Positions 38,142-47,441 of a stretch of DNA of 64,000 bases are shown here, in pieces (within the stretch, counting starts at the first letter, position 1; every line of letters begins with the position of its first letter). The position numbers and the translations under genes are program-made. The DNA is taken from NCBI RefSeq assembly GCF_013204845.1, contig NZ_JABMKY010000007.1, positions 62,001 to 126,000 on the forward strand. The letters are read 5' to 3'. This DNA comes from Paenibacillus qinlingensis. Lineage in GTDB: Bacteria; Bacillota; Bacilli; Paenibacillales; NBRC-103111. The notes under the pieces were generated by a model that saw nothing but the letters and a program-made list of their open reading frames with translations, ran no database searches and was not told where the DNA came from.

Positions 38142-39131
38142 ATGGCATTTGTTAGGGATTTCTTAAAAAAAATGATTATTTGGGGTTTAAAACCTATTAT
38201 TTTGAATATAACAAATGAAAAAAACCAATCTCTAGAAAATAATTTACAAGTAACAAATGAAAAAAACCAATCTCTAGAAAATAATTTACAAGTAACAAAT
38301 GAAAAAAACCGATTTCTGGAAAAACAATTACAAGTAAATAATGGAAAAATTAAATATTTGGAAAATCAATTACAAGTAAATACTGAAAAAGTTCAATTTC
38401 TGGGAAGTCAGCTACAATTAGTACATGAGAAATTAAATTTTCTTGAAAATATTGTGAATGAAGAGAATAAAACAGTATGTAAAAAAAATCAGCATTTAGA
38501 AAAAAACATACAAACATTAAATGAAAAAATCCATTTGTCTGAAAGCTCTTTAAAAAATACAGTGGAAAATGTATTGAAACAAAATGATTACTATAATGAT
38601 TTGCTGTATGAAATTGAAAATAAGATATGGAAAATAAATGAACGCTATAAAAATTACGACGATTATTTAAAATTAGATAATGCTGAAGAAAGCATTTTAT
38701 GTTCTTATGTATTAATGTTAATGAAGAAAGAAATTAGTGAATTAATATATATGGATTTATCAAGTGGTGGTAGTTTAACTAGTAATACTTTTTACCTTTA
38801 TAAAAGGGGTTCTAATGGTTTTATGTTGAAGGAAAATAAAATTAGAGAACGCGACAAATACATAGGGGATTTTGAAAGTTTGTCAGCCGAAATTAATGGT
38901 GGTATTGAAATTGATATTTTAAATGTTGATTCTAATTTTTATGCATGGTCAAATGAAATAGATTACAATAATTTAAAGCCTAAACTGATAATATATGACA
39001 AAAGTAATTTGATTGATGATAACAATGAATATGTTGAATACTTTATTGAAAAGTTAGGTTATTCAAAAATCGCATATACATCCAAAAATGTACTTTACAT
39101 CATTGAAGCTGAAAGGGTCATAAATGACTAA
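38142..39131 (+). CDS. Coiled-coil protein with 14-residue repeats, unknown function
   Basis: This 329-residue protein begins with a short hydrophobic/basic segment, then tandem 14-residue repeats (TNEKNQSLENNLQV and variants, about six to seven copies, residues about 24-115), more coiled coil to about 165, and a globular C-terminal domain (about 170-329) that I do not recognise. The first two repeats are identical at DNA level. It lies directly after wzm-wzt (21 bp) and overlaps the sulfotransferase gene by 8 bp, so it belongs to the same operon. A role in glycan length control or scaffolding is possible but unproven. Confidence 0.7.
   Translation: MAFVRDFLKKMIIWGLKPIILNITNEKNQSLENNLQVTNEKNQSLENNLQVTNEKNRFLEKQLQVNNGKIKYLENQLQVNTEKVQFLGSQLQLVHEKLNFLENIVNEENKTVCKKNQHLEKNIQTLNEKIHLSESSLKNTVENVLKQNDYYNDLLYEIENKIWKINERYKNYDDYLKLDNAEESILCSYVLMLMKKEISELIYMDLSSGGSLTSNTFYLYKRGSNGFMLKENKIRERDKYIGDFESLSAEINGGIEIDILNVDSNFYAWSNEIDYNNLKPKLIIYDKSNLIDDNNEYVEYFIEKLGYSKIAYTSKNVLYIIEAERVIND
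38211..38336. repeat. 42-bp tandem coding repeat
   Basis: 38211-38252 and 38253-38294 are identical 42-bp units; 38295-38336 is a third, diverged copy, with more degenerate copies following to about 38450. Identity of the first two implies a recent duplication. Confidence 0.93.
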
Positions 39132-39960
39132 ACCTATTATTTTCCTACATATTCCAAAATCGGCAGGCACGAGCTTATGCGATTATTTAGGTCAATTTTA
39201 TGATGATGAAGAGAATTATTTTAAATGTGCTTATAAATTTGGAACACCTCAAGATAAAGGGGGATATGAGAATGTTACATTTACTAATAATTTGAATGAA
39301 ATAGCATCCAGGTATAAATTCATTTCGGGGCATTTTAACTTTGAATTAGCTCAAGAAGTTAGTAATCTCTTCAAAGAGAAGTATTTTGAGCATGCTATGG
39401 TTACTTTTTTAAGAGAACCTGCTTTAAGAATTATTTCTTGTTATAATTTCCTAGTAAAAATTAATTATTATATTGATGGTGGAATAGCTAAATACAGCCA
39501 TCTTCCAGAGTCAATTTATTACTTATTTACGATTAAAAAAATATCATTTGAAGAATTTATTGAAATTTATGATAATATCCAAACAAAAACTTTTGCGAGC
39601 AAAAATCCAATGTGGTTTTTGTACAAGGAAAGAGCTAATATAGATGACTTGGAACTTGCAAAAATTAATTTAAGAAAATTTAATTTTATTGGTATTTTTG
39701 AGGAAATAGAAGCTTCCATTCATATACTATCAAAAAATATGGGATATAATAATACAACTTTTCCTAGATCTAATATAACAGATGATATTATTTTTAAACA
39801 TGAGCCACCACAATATATGCAAAATATAAAATTTGAAAATCTTAGTAACAATACCAGGAATAAGTTGATGTTATTTAACGAACTTGATTATGAGCTTTAT
39901 TATTTTGCTAAAAATATATTTAAAATGATTAAACAGGATGATTATAGTTGGAGACTATAA
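39124..39960 (+). CDS. Sulfotransferase family 2-like protein
   Basis: This 278-residue protein starts with the PAPS-binding loop FLHIPKSAGTSL (residues about 6-17) and has FLREPALRIISCYNFL near residue 97, matching the 3'-phosphate-binding motif of carbohydrate sulfotransferases. The expected reaction is transfer of sulfate from PAPS to a sugar hydroxyl. The gene overlaps the coiled-coil gene by 8 bp and is followed by a glycosyltransferase. An APS kinase gene at 59.0 kb in the same locus would supply PAPS. The acceptor is unknown, and some proteins with this motif have other roles. Confidence 0.8.
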   Translation: MTKPIIFLHIPKSAGTSLCDYLGQFYDDEENYFKCAYKFGTPQDKGGYENVTFTNNLNEIASRYKFISGHFNFELAQEVSNLFKEKYFEHAMVTFLREPALRIISCYNFLVKINYYIDGGIAKYSHLPESIYYLFTIKKISFEEFIEIYDNIQTKTFASKNPMWFLYKERANIDDLELAKINLRKFNFIGIFEEIEASIHILSKNMGYNNTTFPRSNITDDIIFKHEPPQYMQNIKFENLSNNTRNKLMLFNELDYELYYFAKNIFKMIKQDDYSWRL

Positions 39961-39983
39961 TCGAATAGCTTAGGGGTGCCTTT

Positions 39984-41177
39984 ATGAATTCACCATTAGT
40001 AAGTATTGTTATTTTGACGTATAATAATTATAAATACATACATGAGTGTATTAATTCATGTTTGTCGCAGACTTATAGTAATATTGAACTTGTTATTAGT
40101 AATGATGGCTCAAAGGATTTTAATTCGCCTGAGTTAGATGAATATCTAAGAATGAATAAAACCCCTAATATTAATAATTTCGTTATAAATAATAATGAAA
40201 CCAATATTGGAACTGTAAAAAACGTTAATAAAGCAGTTAAAATGTCTTCCGGTAAATATTACCTTTTGATTGCAGGAGATGATGCCATTTATTCAGAGGA
40301 TGTAGTACAAAAATATGTCGATTTCTATGAAGAACATTCAGAAGAATGTCTTGCGGTAGGAAAAGCATTAATGATGGATGAAAAATTAGATAAGGTTCTT
40401 TTTTACTACCCAGAAGAAAAAGATGAACCTTTTTTATATTCATGTACTACAAAAGAATTATTGAATGAGTTATGCAAACGTTATTTTTTTTCAACTTCAA
40501 CGCTAGCACCGAGGGCATACTTAGATAAATATGGTTATTATGATGAAAATTATACTCTAATCGAAGACGTTCCTTTTTATGTCAAAGCATTGAATAGGGG
40601 GACACCTGTCAAATATTTAGGCTTTCCAATGTTAAAACATAGAGATGGTGGTATAAGTCATGGTAATACAAGGTATTCGTCAGAAAGTACACGATTATAC
40701 TTACTTGATACCATGAAAGCTCTTACAGAAATGACTGATATAACATTTTTAAATGACGATGCTAAGACAAGAATTAGAACTGAATTAGTAGCCATTAAGC
40801 TAAAGTATTTCAAAGATTTTACTGTTAGGAATAAATCGAAAATTGGAAAAGCTATTGCTGTTTTGAATAGTAAGGATAAAGAATTAATATTAACTGTAAT
40901 GCGAATTTTTTTAAATAAAGCTAAAGCTAAAATAATATCTAAGTTTTCTTTTTTTTACAAGCTTAGAATTAATTTGCAAGAAATTGCAAATTTTTCACTT
41001 AAAAAATTAAGTGGACTTGCTTTTCTTTGTTTTGTAATGTATCCACTTGATTGGGATATTCTTTTTGGATTTTCTTTGTCCACTATGAGGGAAGTTTTAG
41101 CATACTCTGGAGTATCCATTCTAGGTGTTATAGTTATTTTATATATGTATCGAAAGATACTAAGCTTACTTAAATAA
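39984..41177 (+). CDS. Family 2 glycosyltransferase with C-terminal membrane segments
   Basis: The 397-residue protein has an N-terminal GT-A domain: LVSIVILTYNNYKYIHECIN, SNDGS (about residue 39) and the metal-binding region AGDDAIYSEDV (about 93). The C-terminal 100 residues contain two hydrophobic stretches (about 335-355 and 370-393), so it is membrane-attached. It adds a sugar from a nucleotide donor; donor and acceptor cannot be told from sequence. The closest relative in the window seems to be the GT2 at 42.7 kb, sharing NIGTVKN-type and PGD/AGD motifs. A GGGGTG ribosome site precedes the ATG. Confidence 0.88.
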   Translation: MNSPLVSIVILTYNNYKYIHECINSCLSQTYSNIELVISNDGSKDFNSPELDEYLRMNKTPNINNFVINNNETNIGTVKNVNKAVKMSSGKYYLLIAGDDAIYSEDVVQKYVDFYEEHSEECLAVGKALMMDEKLDKVLFYYPEEKDEPFLYSCTTKELLNELCKRYFFSTSTLAPRAYLDKYGYYDENYTLIEDVPFYVKALNRGTPVKYLGFPMLKHRDGGISHGNTRYSSESTRLYLLDTMKALTEMTDITFLNDDAKTRIRTELVAIKLKYFKDFTVRNKSKIGKAIAVLNSKDKELILTVMRIFLNKAKAKIISKFSFFYKLRINLQEIANFSLKKLSGLAFLCFVMYPLDWDILFGFSLSTMREVLAYSGVSILGVIVILYMYRKILSLLK

Positions 41178-41198
41178 ATAATTATGTAGGAGATAATT

Positions 41199-41606
41199 AT
41201 GTATAATACAGGAATTATCCGATTTAAATTATTTAATGATCTGTATGGTAAACTCAACCCCATTGAAGGTGGGATTGATATTCCATTTGAAATTAAACGA
41301 GTTTATTATATTTACGATGTACAAAGTGAAGTAGTTAGAGGGTTTCATTCTCATAAAAGACTTCACCAAGTACTCATTGCTTTAGGTGGTTCCATTAAAG
41401 TGCGACTAAAGACACCGGATGAGGAAGTGGTATACAAACTAGATAATCCTGGTGAAGGATTATATATCGGACCTAATATATGGCGGGAAATGTATGATTT
41501 TTCGAAGGGAAGCACCCTACTTGTTTTAGCATCTCAACCTTATGATGAATCCGATTATATAAGAAATTATGATCATTTTATTACAACAAATCCTTATCGT
41601 AGTTAG
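41199..41606 (+). CDS. dTDP-4-oxo-6-deoxyglucose 3,4-oxoisomerase (FdtA/QdtA-like)
   Basis: This 135-residue single-domain cupin has [14 protein letters not shown], the key [15 protein letters not shown] segment (active-site His region about 50-58) and [12 protein letters not shown], all typical of FdtA/QdtA. It moves the keto group of dTDP-4-keto-6-deoxyglucose from C4 to C3, giving the substrate for the aminotransferase encoded next. FdtA and QdtA differ in C4 stereochemistry, so the product is either the galacto (Fuc3N) or gluco (Qui3N) series. GTAGGAGA precedes the ATG. It sits 2-12 bp before the aminotransferase. Confidence 0.88.
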   Translation: MYNTGIIRFKLFNDLYGKLNPIEGGIDIPFEIKRVYYIYDVQSEVVRGFHSHKRLHQVLIALGGSIKVRLKTPDEEVVYKLDNPGEGLYIGPNIWREMYDFSKGSTLLVLASQPYDESDYIRNYDHFITTNPYRS

Positions 41607-41617
41607 GAGTGGAACCA

Positions 41618-42718
41618 TTGAATATTCCTTACGCAACAGTGAAATATATGCATGAAAGACTAAGACCAGAATTGGATAAAGCCTATAACGATGTATTAAA
41701 TAAAGATTGGTTTATTAATGGAGAACAATGTAGACAGTTTGAAATAGAATGGGCTGATTATTGTTCGACAAGCTATTGTGTGGGCTGCGGTAATGGGTTG
41801 GACGCAATTGTTGCAGTATTAAAAGGATTTGGAATAGGCCAAGGAGATGAAGTAATCTTGCCAGCTAATACTTTTATTGCTACTGCACTTGCCGTTAATT
41901 ATGCAGGTGCTACACCTGTACTTTGTGATGCGTTGCCCGATAGTTTTAATATTGATCCAACACAAATAGAAAAATTAATTACATCAAAAACAAAAGCGAT
42001 AATTGCTGTTCAACTATATGGACAAGCATCTGATATGGAAGAATTATCAGTTTTGTCAAAAAAATATAATTTAAAGTTAATCGAGGATGCTGCTCAAGCC
42101 CACGGAGCTTTATATAACAATAAAAAAGTAGGCTCGCTTGCAGATGCAGCTACCTTCAGTTTTTATCCAGGCAAGAATCTAGGAGCATTAGGAGATGGCG
42201 GCGCTGTAGTCACCAATGACGCTAAACTGGCTAGTTATATACGCGAATATGTAAATTACGGTTCGTCAGTAAGATATCATCATAATCAAAAAGGTGCTAA
42301 TTCTCGCCTGGATGAATTACAAGCAGCGTTCTTAAGAGTAAAGCTAAGATTTCTAGATGAATGGAATTTTGAACGTAATCAAATTGCTGATTTTTATCTG
42401 AAAAACATAAACAATCATTTAATAAAGCTTCCAAAAGTAATTGAAAATCGAAATCATGTATGGCATGTATTTGCAATTCAAACTATGTATCGAAAAGAGC
42501 TGCAAACTTTCCTTGATATGAATGGAATACAAACTCTTGTTCATTACCCAATACCGATACATTTACAGCAAGCATATAAAGATGCAGGCTACAAACAAGG
42601 TGATTTTCCAGTATCAGAAAAACTTTCTGAGTCTGAGCTAAGTATCCCTTTATTTATTGGAATGACGCAACAGCAAATAGAAAAAGTCGTTACTACTGTC
42701 AACAGATTTGAACTTTAA
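41618..42718 (+). CDS. dTDP-3-keto-6-deoxyhexose 3-aminotransferase (FdtB/QdtB-like)
   Basis: The 366-residue DegT/DnrJ/EryC1-family PLP enzyme has [31 protein letters not shown] and [18 protein letters not shown], where Lys in the PGKN motif (about residue 186) binds PLP. It installs the 3-amino group after the FdtA-like isomerase. The start is TTG 41618 with TAGGAG eight bases upstream; GTG 41609 in frame overlaps that site. Gene order isomerase-aminotransferase with a nearby hexapeptide acyltransferase matches fdtA-fdtB-fdtC clusters in S-layer glycan loci. Confidence 0.9.
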   Translation: MNIPYATVKYMHERLRPELDKAYNDVLNKDWFINGEQCRQFEIEWADYCSTSYCVGCGNGLDAIVAVLKGFGIGQGDEVILPANTFIATALAVNYAGATPVLCDALPDSFNIDPTQIEKLITSKTKAIIAVQLYGQASDMEELSVLSKKYNLKLIEDAAQAHGALYNNKKVGSLADAATFSFYPGKNLGALGDGGAVVTNDAKLASYIREYVNYGSSVRYHHNQKGANSRLDELQAAFLRVKLRFLDEWNFERNQIADFYLKNINNHLIKLPKVIENRNHVWHVFAIQTMYRKELQTFLDMNGIQTLVHYPIPIHLQQAYKDAGYKQGDFPVSEKLSESELSIPLFIGMTQQQIEKVVTTVNRFEL

Positions 42719-42733
42719 AAAGGTGAGACGGTA

Positions 42734-43663
42734 ATGGTTTTTGAGTCAGGTAGTAGATCGCCATATTTAAGTATTATTGTTTTGGTGTACCAAAATATTG
42801 ATATGTTGTGGGAAACGTTAGATTCAATATTAGTTCAGACATATCCTAGTGTAGAGCTTATTATTTGTGATGATGCTAGCGATAGCTTTGACCTTGAAAG
42901 AGTTAGAACTTATGTAAACAAAACAAAACAAATAAATATAAAAAACGTAATTATTCATCAAAACATTGCCAACGTAGGTACTGTGAAAAATGCTAATATT
43001 GCCGTGAATTTATCAAAAGGCGAATATATTAAATTTATTTCTCCAGGTGATTTATTTTTCAATTATATGATTGTTGAGAATGTAATCTCAAGTATGCAAA
43101 ATAACAAATGGGACGTAGTAAATACACTTTGTGCAGTGTATGATCAAGACTTAATTAAGTTCAGAGGTTTTTATCCAACACAAAGTAACTTGAAGAGCAT
43201 GGGGAATAAATCAGCTAAAAGACAATATGCGACTTTAAGTGGATTTAATGCGATTGGTGCTGTTGGAGTATTCATAAAGAGATCAGTCTTGCATAAAATT
43301 GGTGGTTTTGATGAACGCTATCTCTTGACAGAGGACTGGCCAACATGGTTAAAGATGACTCGCTCTGGGATTAAAATACATTCATTAAGCATTGTATCTG
43401 TTAAATATCGTTTAGGTGGCATAAGTACTAATAAAAAAGTTAATCCGATTTTGGAAAAAGATAGAATAATGATAATGCAATATGAATCTTTACAACACAC
43501 AGAATTCCTTTCCCCTTTTTATAGACGCTGGTTAATGCTTCAATATAAAGAATCAATGATAAGGCATTCGCGATATCAATTAATTAAATTATTAGTTTGT
43601 AATTTAGATTATTTTCTTGTGAGAGTAATTAGAAGGTTCATTTATTTACGTGCTCTAAACTAA
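42734..43663 (+). CDS. Family 2 glycosyltransferase
   Basis: The 309-residue protein has a GT-A fold N-terminus: LSIIVLVYQNIDMLWETLDS, ICDDAS (about residue 49), NIGTVKN-like NVGTVKNANIAVNLSKG and SPGD. TEDWPTWLKM near residue 198 is the usual C-terminal part of the domain. It lacks a clear membrane segment, so is probably cytoplasmic and peripheral. It lies between the aminotransferase and acyltransferase genes, and may transfer the amino sugar made by them; this is inference from position. Confidence 0.86.
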   Translation: MVFESGSRSPYLSIIVLVYQNIDMLWETLDSILVQTYPSVELIICDDASDSFDLERVRTYVNKTKQINIKNVIIHQNIANVGTVKNANIAVNLSKGEYIKFISPGDLFFNYMIVENVISSMQNNKWDVVNTLCAVYDQDLIKFRGFYPTQSNLKSMGNKSAKRQYATLSGFNAIGAVGVFIKRSVLHKIGGFDERYLLTEDWPTWLKMTRSGIKIHSLSIVSVKYRLGGISTNKKVNPILEKDRIMIMQYESLQHTEFLSPFYRRWLMLQYKESMIRHSRYQLIKLLVCNLDYFLVRVIRRFIYLRALN

Positions 43664-43717
43664 ACAATCGATGAATATATATCAGTTTGATATGTTCGTG
43701 AAGGAGGAGGGACACCA

Positions 43718-44401
43718 ATGATTTGCGATACAGCTAAGCTTTATGGTAATAATATTGGGGATAATGTAGAAATCCGAGACTATGCAATAATTTATAAAGA
43801 TGTAGTAATTGGTAGTAATGTAGTAATAGGTGAGCATTCAGTAATCGGCAGAAGTGTTACGCCGACTTCGGTTATGAAAAAGGAAATTTCAAAGAGAAAA
43901 GAAACACTCATATCCAATGAAGTATCAATCTGCAGTAATGTAATTATTTACGAAGATGTAGTAATAGGCAGAGATTCTCTAATAGGTGATAATTCTTCAA
44001 TAATGCCTAATGTCAGGCTTGGCGATAGCGTTTTAATTAGCAGATGCGTTACTATTAATACCGATGTACAAATTGGAAATCATACACGTATCATGGATAA
44101 CACACATATTACTGGTCGAGTAAAGATTGGTAATCATGTATTTATTAGCGTAGGAGTTACTATGGCTAATGATAATTTATTTGGTAAAAAAGGTTATAAC
44201 GATGATGTTTTTGGAGCCGTTATTGAAGATTACGTTTCTTTAGGCGTCGGTGCAGTTATACTACCGGGAGTGAAAATTGGTAAGGGTAGCATCGTTGCGG
44301 CTGGTAGTGTTGTTAAGAAAGATGTTCCTGAAAATGTGATTGTTGCAGGAAATCCTGCTAAAATTGTCTCAAAAGTACCTTCCACGTTATCTAGAGTATA
44401 A
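43718..44401 (+). CDS. Hexapeptide-repeat acyltransferase (probable amino sugar N-acyltransferase)
   Basis: The 227-residue protein is built of left-handed beta-helix hexapeptide repeats (IGSNVVIGEHSVIG, VVIGRDSLIGDNSSI, VQIGNHTRIMDN). The conserved end VAAGSVVKKDVPENVIVAGNPAKIV is typical of sugar acyltransferases. Placed after the FdtA/FdtB-like genes, it should acylate the 3-amino group, as FdtC/QdtC do with acetyl-CoA. The adjacent KAS III and ACP genes suggest an acyl-ACP donor instead. It has a 20-residue insertion (MKKEISKRKETLIS, about residues 54-68) between repeats. AAGGAGGAGGG precedes the ATG. Confidence 0.85.
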   Translation: MICDTAKLYGNNIGDNVEIRDYAIIYKDVVIGSNVVIGEHSVIGRSVTPTSVMKKEISKRKETLISNEVSICSNVIIYEDVVIGRDSLIGDNSSIMPNVRLGDSVLISRCVTINTDVQIGNHTRIMDNTHITGRVKIGNHVFISVGVTMANDNLFGKKGYNDDVFGAVIEDYVSLGVGAVILPGVKIGKGSIVAAGSVVKKDVPENVIVAGNPAKIVSKVPSTLSRV

Positions 44402-44427
44402 TATTGCTGAAAGGGGAAGCTTTTTAG

Positions 44428-45423
44428 ATGAAAAGTTACATTAAAGCCATTGACTATTATCTTCCTTCAGGTAAGGATTATAACGATCCAAACGATAGAA
44501 TTACAAGTAAGATAGGGATTTATACAAAAAATATTGCTGCACCAGATGAATTTGCATCTGATTTAGCTGCTCATGCAGCTAATAAATTATTTAATCGTGG
44601 TATTATTGAGCCTAAAGATATTGACTATTTATTATATTGTACCCAGTCGCCTGATTATATCCTTCCTACAACGGCATGTTTACTGCAAGAACGGTTGGGA
44701 CTTCCAACTAGCTGCGGGGCCTTAGACTTTAATCTGGGTTGTTCTGGCTATGTGTATGGCTTATCCTTAGCTAAAGCATTGATAGAAACAGGTCAGGCCA
44801 AAAATATTATATTGTTAACGGCAGATACTTATAGTAAATATATAAACCCTAAGGATAGAAATGTTCAATTATTATTTGGGGATGCAGCATCAGCTACATT
44901 GATTTCAAGTACTGATGAAGACGACGAATTCATTGGTTCATTTGTGTTTGGTACTAATGGTAAGGGTGCTGAACATTTAATCATTCATGCTGGTGGATTA
45001 AAGGAACCTTTTTCTTCCTCTTCATTTGAAGAAGTTCAAGATGCATACGGTAATTTCAGATCTAGAAGTAATTTGTATATGAACGGCAATGAGATATTTA
45101 ATTTTGCATCGAAAGAAGTTCCAAAAGCTATTCAAGGTGTTCTGGAAAAAAGCAACATGAATTTAGATGAAGTAAATTATTTTGTTCTCCATCAGGCCAA
45201 CCAATATATGCTTGAAACATTGCGTCGGAAAATTGGAATTCCTTCAGATAAATTTTCTATTCAATTTGCCGATTGTGGAAACACTGTTTCTTCGACGATT
45301 CCTATTGCTTTAATTAGGGATTATAAAGAAGGAAAGTGTAAAAATGGAGATCGCACTGTGTTAGTTGGTTTTGGTGTGGGATATTCGTGGAGTGCATGTC
45401 TAATTAAATTAAATCTAATATAA
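44428..45423 (+). CDS. 3-oxoacyl-ACP synthase III family protein
   Basis: The 331-residue thiolase-fold enzyme has the KAS III triad: Cys in DFNLGCSGYVYGL (about residue 113), His in VLHQANQYM (about 254) and Asn in DCGNTVSSTIP (about 285). KAS III condenses acetyl-CoA or another acyl-CoA with malonyl-ACP. The first 30 residues differ from housekeeping FabH. It sits between a sugar acyltransferase and an ACP gene, pointing to a dedicated acyl supply for glycan decoration rather than membrane lipid synthesis. AAAGGGGA precedes the ATG. Confidence 0.9.
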   Translation: MKSYIKAIDYYLPSGKDYNDPNDRITSKIGIYTKNIAAPDEFASDLAAHAANKLFNRGIIEPKDIDYLLYCTQSPDYILPTTACLLQERLGLPTSCGALDFNLGCSGYVYGLSLAKALIETGQAKNIILLTADTYSKYINPKDRNVQLLFGDAASATLISSTDEDDEFIGSFVFGTNGKGAEHLIIHAGGLKEPFSSSSFEEVQDAYGNFRSRSNLYMNGNEIFNFASKEVPKAIQGVLEKSNMNLDEVNYFVLHQANQYMLETLRRKIGIPSDKFSIQFADCGNTVSSTIPIALIRDYKEGKCKNGDRTVLVGFGVGYSWSACLIKLNLI

Positions 45424-45443
45424 AATGAAAAGAGGCAATTGTC

Positions 45444-45680
45444 ATGAATGTAAATGAATTTACGAAAATATTTGAAGATATTGTAATGGTTGAACATGGA
45501 ACAATAACAAGTGATACTCAATTAGACAGTTTGGACGATTGGGATTCTTTGTCTAGAGCATCATTGTTAACCACCTTTGAGGAAGAATTTAACTTGAAAA
45601 TCGATGAGGCTATTCTAAGGAAAGTTAGTAGTTTTGCAGAAATTCTTGAGCTAATTAAAGATCATTTAATCAATAATTAG
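45444..45680 (+). CDS. Acyl carrier protein
   Basis: This 78-residue acidic protein has the four-helix ACP pattern with phosphopantetheine attachment at Ser in WDSLSRASLL (about residue 36; DSL motif). It differs from housekeeping AcpP, whose site reads DSLDTVE. It begins 21 bp after the KAS III gene and is the last gene of the AT-rich run, with a hairpin terminator after it. Probably a pathway-specific carrier for the KAS III product. Confidence 0.88.
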   Translation: MNVNEFTKIFEDIVMVEHGTITSDTQLDSLDDWDSLSRASLLTTFEEEFNLKIDEAILRKVSSFAEILELIKDHLINN

Positions 45681-45708
45681 TACATAAGGCACTTTTTCAA
45701 TTAAAATT

Positions 45709-45761
45709 AGATATGTAATTTCGAGAGGACTTAATTTCGTAATTACATATCTTTTGTTTTT
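45709..45761 (+). terminator. Hairpin after the ACP gene, probable terminator
   Basis: Perfect 12-bp arms AGATATGTAATT (45709-45720) and AATTACATATCT (45741-45752) with a 20-base loop, followed by TTTGTTTTT. The stem is AT-rich. Confidence 0.65.
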
Positions 45762-45813
45762 AGTCACGGTAAGTAATTCCTAAATATATTAATTTAAAAG
45801 CGGAGTGTGAAAA

Positions 45814-46557
45814 ATGAAAGGTATTATCCTGGCGGGTGGAACTGGTTCCCGATTATATCCCTTAACAAAAGTTACGAATAAGCATCTTCTTCCTGTTGGA
45901 AAGTATCCAATGATTTTTCACTCAATAGCAAAGCTGAAGCAAGCAGATATCTGCGATATTCTCATTATTACTGGAAAAGAACACATGGGCGATGTAGTCA
46001 ATTTACTCGGCAGCGGGAGAGAATTAGGAGTTACTTTTACTTATAAAGTTCAAGATGAAGCTGGTGGAATTGCTCAAGCATTGGATTTAGCAGAGCATTT
46101 TGTAAGTAATGATAACATGGTAGTTATTCTGGGTGATAATGTATTTGAAAATAGTATCGTTCCCTTTGTAAACAATTTTAAATTTCAACAAAGGGGTGCA
46201 AAAATTCTCATTCAAGAAGTTCAAGATCCGCAAAGGTACGGTGTTCCTGAGCTACTTGATAACAAAATTATCTCAATTGTAGAAAAACCTATTCATCCGA
46301 AAAGTAATTATGCTGTAACAGGAATCTATATGTATGACAACTCTGTTTTTGATATTGTTAAGACACTTAAACCTTCAAGTCGTGGTGAGCTAGAGATTAC
46401 AGATGTAAATAACGCATACATCGCTAGAAATCAACTAACTTACGATATTTTACATAGTTGGTGGACTGATGCAGGTACTCACGCCTCTTTAGCGAAAGCG
46501 AACGAATTAGCCAGAGATATGTTCTTTGGAGAGGAATTTGGGAAGTTTAAATTTTAA
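45814..46557 (+). CDS. rmlA: Glucose-1-phosphate thymidylyltransferase
   Basis: The 247-residue nucleotidyltransferase makes dTDP-glucose. It starts MKGIILAGGTGSRLYPLT, has the catalytic region VTNKHLLPVGKYPMI (Lys near residue 26), VVILGDNVF and WTDAGTHASL. It is of the short type, like SpsI and many Gram-positive homologues, lacking the C-terminal extension of E. coli RmlA (about 290 residues). dTDP-glucose feeds both the rhamnose branch and the amino-sugar branch in this locus. The gene follows the ACP terminator and is 12 bp ahead of rmlC. Confidence 0.93.
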   Translation: MKGIILAGGTGSRLYPLTKVTNKHLLPVGKYPMIFHSIAKLKQADICDILIITGKEHMGDVVNLLGSGRELGVTFTYKVQDEAGGIAQALDLAEHFVSNDNMVVILGDNVFENSIVPFVNNFKFQQRGAKILIQEVQDPQRYGVPELLDNKIISIVEKPIHPKSNYAVTGIYMYDNSVFDIVKTLKPSSRGELEITDVNNAYIARNQLTYDILHSWWTDAGTHASLAKANELARDMFFGEEFGKFKF

Positions 46558-46568
46558 GAGGTGTTTTA

Positions 46569-47114
46569 ATGAGAATCCGATCCACGAAACTCCAAGGAGT
46601 TTACATTGTTGAGCCCGATGTCCATTGTGACCATCGCGGCTTTTTTATGGAAAGCTATAACAGTCGGAAGTTTGCTGATCTGGGTATTGATTTTACATTT
46701 ATTCAAGATAATCACTCACATTCCGTGGAAGCTGAAGGTTTACGTGGTCTTCACTATCAGTTAAATCCAAAAGCACAAGCTAAGCTGGTACGCGTAGTTT
46801 CGGGGGAGATTTACGATGTAGCTGTAGATATTCGTAAGGACTCGCCTACTTTTGGTCAATGGATAGGGGTTATTCTTAGCGAAGCTAACAAATGCCAAAT
46901 TCTGATACCAAGAGGTTTTGCTCATGGGTTTTGTACACTTGTGCCAAATACTCAGGTTTTGTATAAGGTCGATCAATATTATTCTCCTGAGCATGATCGG
47001 GGTATTCTTTGGAATGACCCTTCTCTGGGTATTGATTGGCCTATATCGAAGCCAATTCTTTCCGGAAAGGATCAAAATCATCCACTACTGAAGGATGCAG
47101 AGATTAATTTCTAA
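46569..47114 (+). CDS. rmlC: dTDP-4-dehydrorhamnose 3,5-epimerase (copy 1)
   Basis: The 181-residue cupin epimerises dTDP-4-keto-6-deoxyglucose at C3 and C5. Visible are DHRGFFMESYNSRKF, RGLHYQLNPKAQAKLVRVV (active-site His in GLHYQ, about residue 62), VAVDIRKDSPTFG and PRGFAHGFCTL. It is full length. A second rmlC starts at 63.6 kb. It pairs with rmlA here; rmlB and rmlD lie 10 kb away, so the rml set is split. AGAGGTG precedes the ATG. Confidence 0.95.
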   Translation: MRIRSTKLQGVYIVEPDVHCDHRGFFMESYNSRKFADLGIDFTFIQDNHSHSVEAEGLRGLHYQLNPKAQAKLVRVVSGEIYDVAVDIRKDSPTFGQWIGVILSEANKCQILIPRGFAHGFCTLVPNTQVLYKVDQYYSPEHDRGILWNDPSLGIDWPISKPILSGKDQNHPLLKDAEINF

Positions 47115-47441
47115 GGATGAGAAATCGTATTTATAATATTGTTGCAATTATTATCATCACTATATTATGCGGAGAAAAATCATGGATCTATATTGAAGCA
47201 AATTTACGGTAGTGTCGACAGAGTAGATACAGCAATTTCCCAAAAGTCAGAACTATAGCACGATAAGCTTGGCGCGGTTATTCATAACTCTTGCGGCTAC
47301 TGCCAATTGCTAAGAAAGGGAGTATCGTAACCACCGAAACCATGGTATCAAGAGACAATCGTGAAGATGATCTTGGAAGCAGTGTTTTCAAAATGGAATC
47401 GAAAGACTCGTACTGCGAAAATTGAGTTAGGGAGATTGATA
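47115..47441. other. 327-bp spacer without a recognised gene
   Basis: No frame gives a protein that I recognise. Several short open stretches (for example MVSRDNREDDLGSSVF in one frame) look like leftover coding sequence, but have stops close by. The following gene's ribosome site, AGGGAG, is at 47429-47434. It may be decayed sequence from rearrangement between rmlC and the membrane protein gene. Confidence 0.4.
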
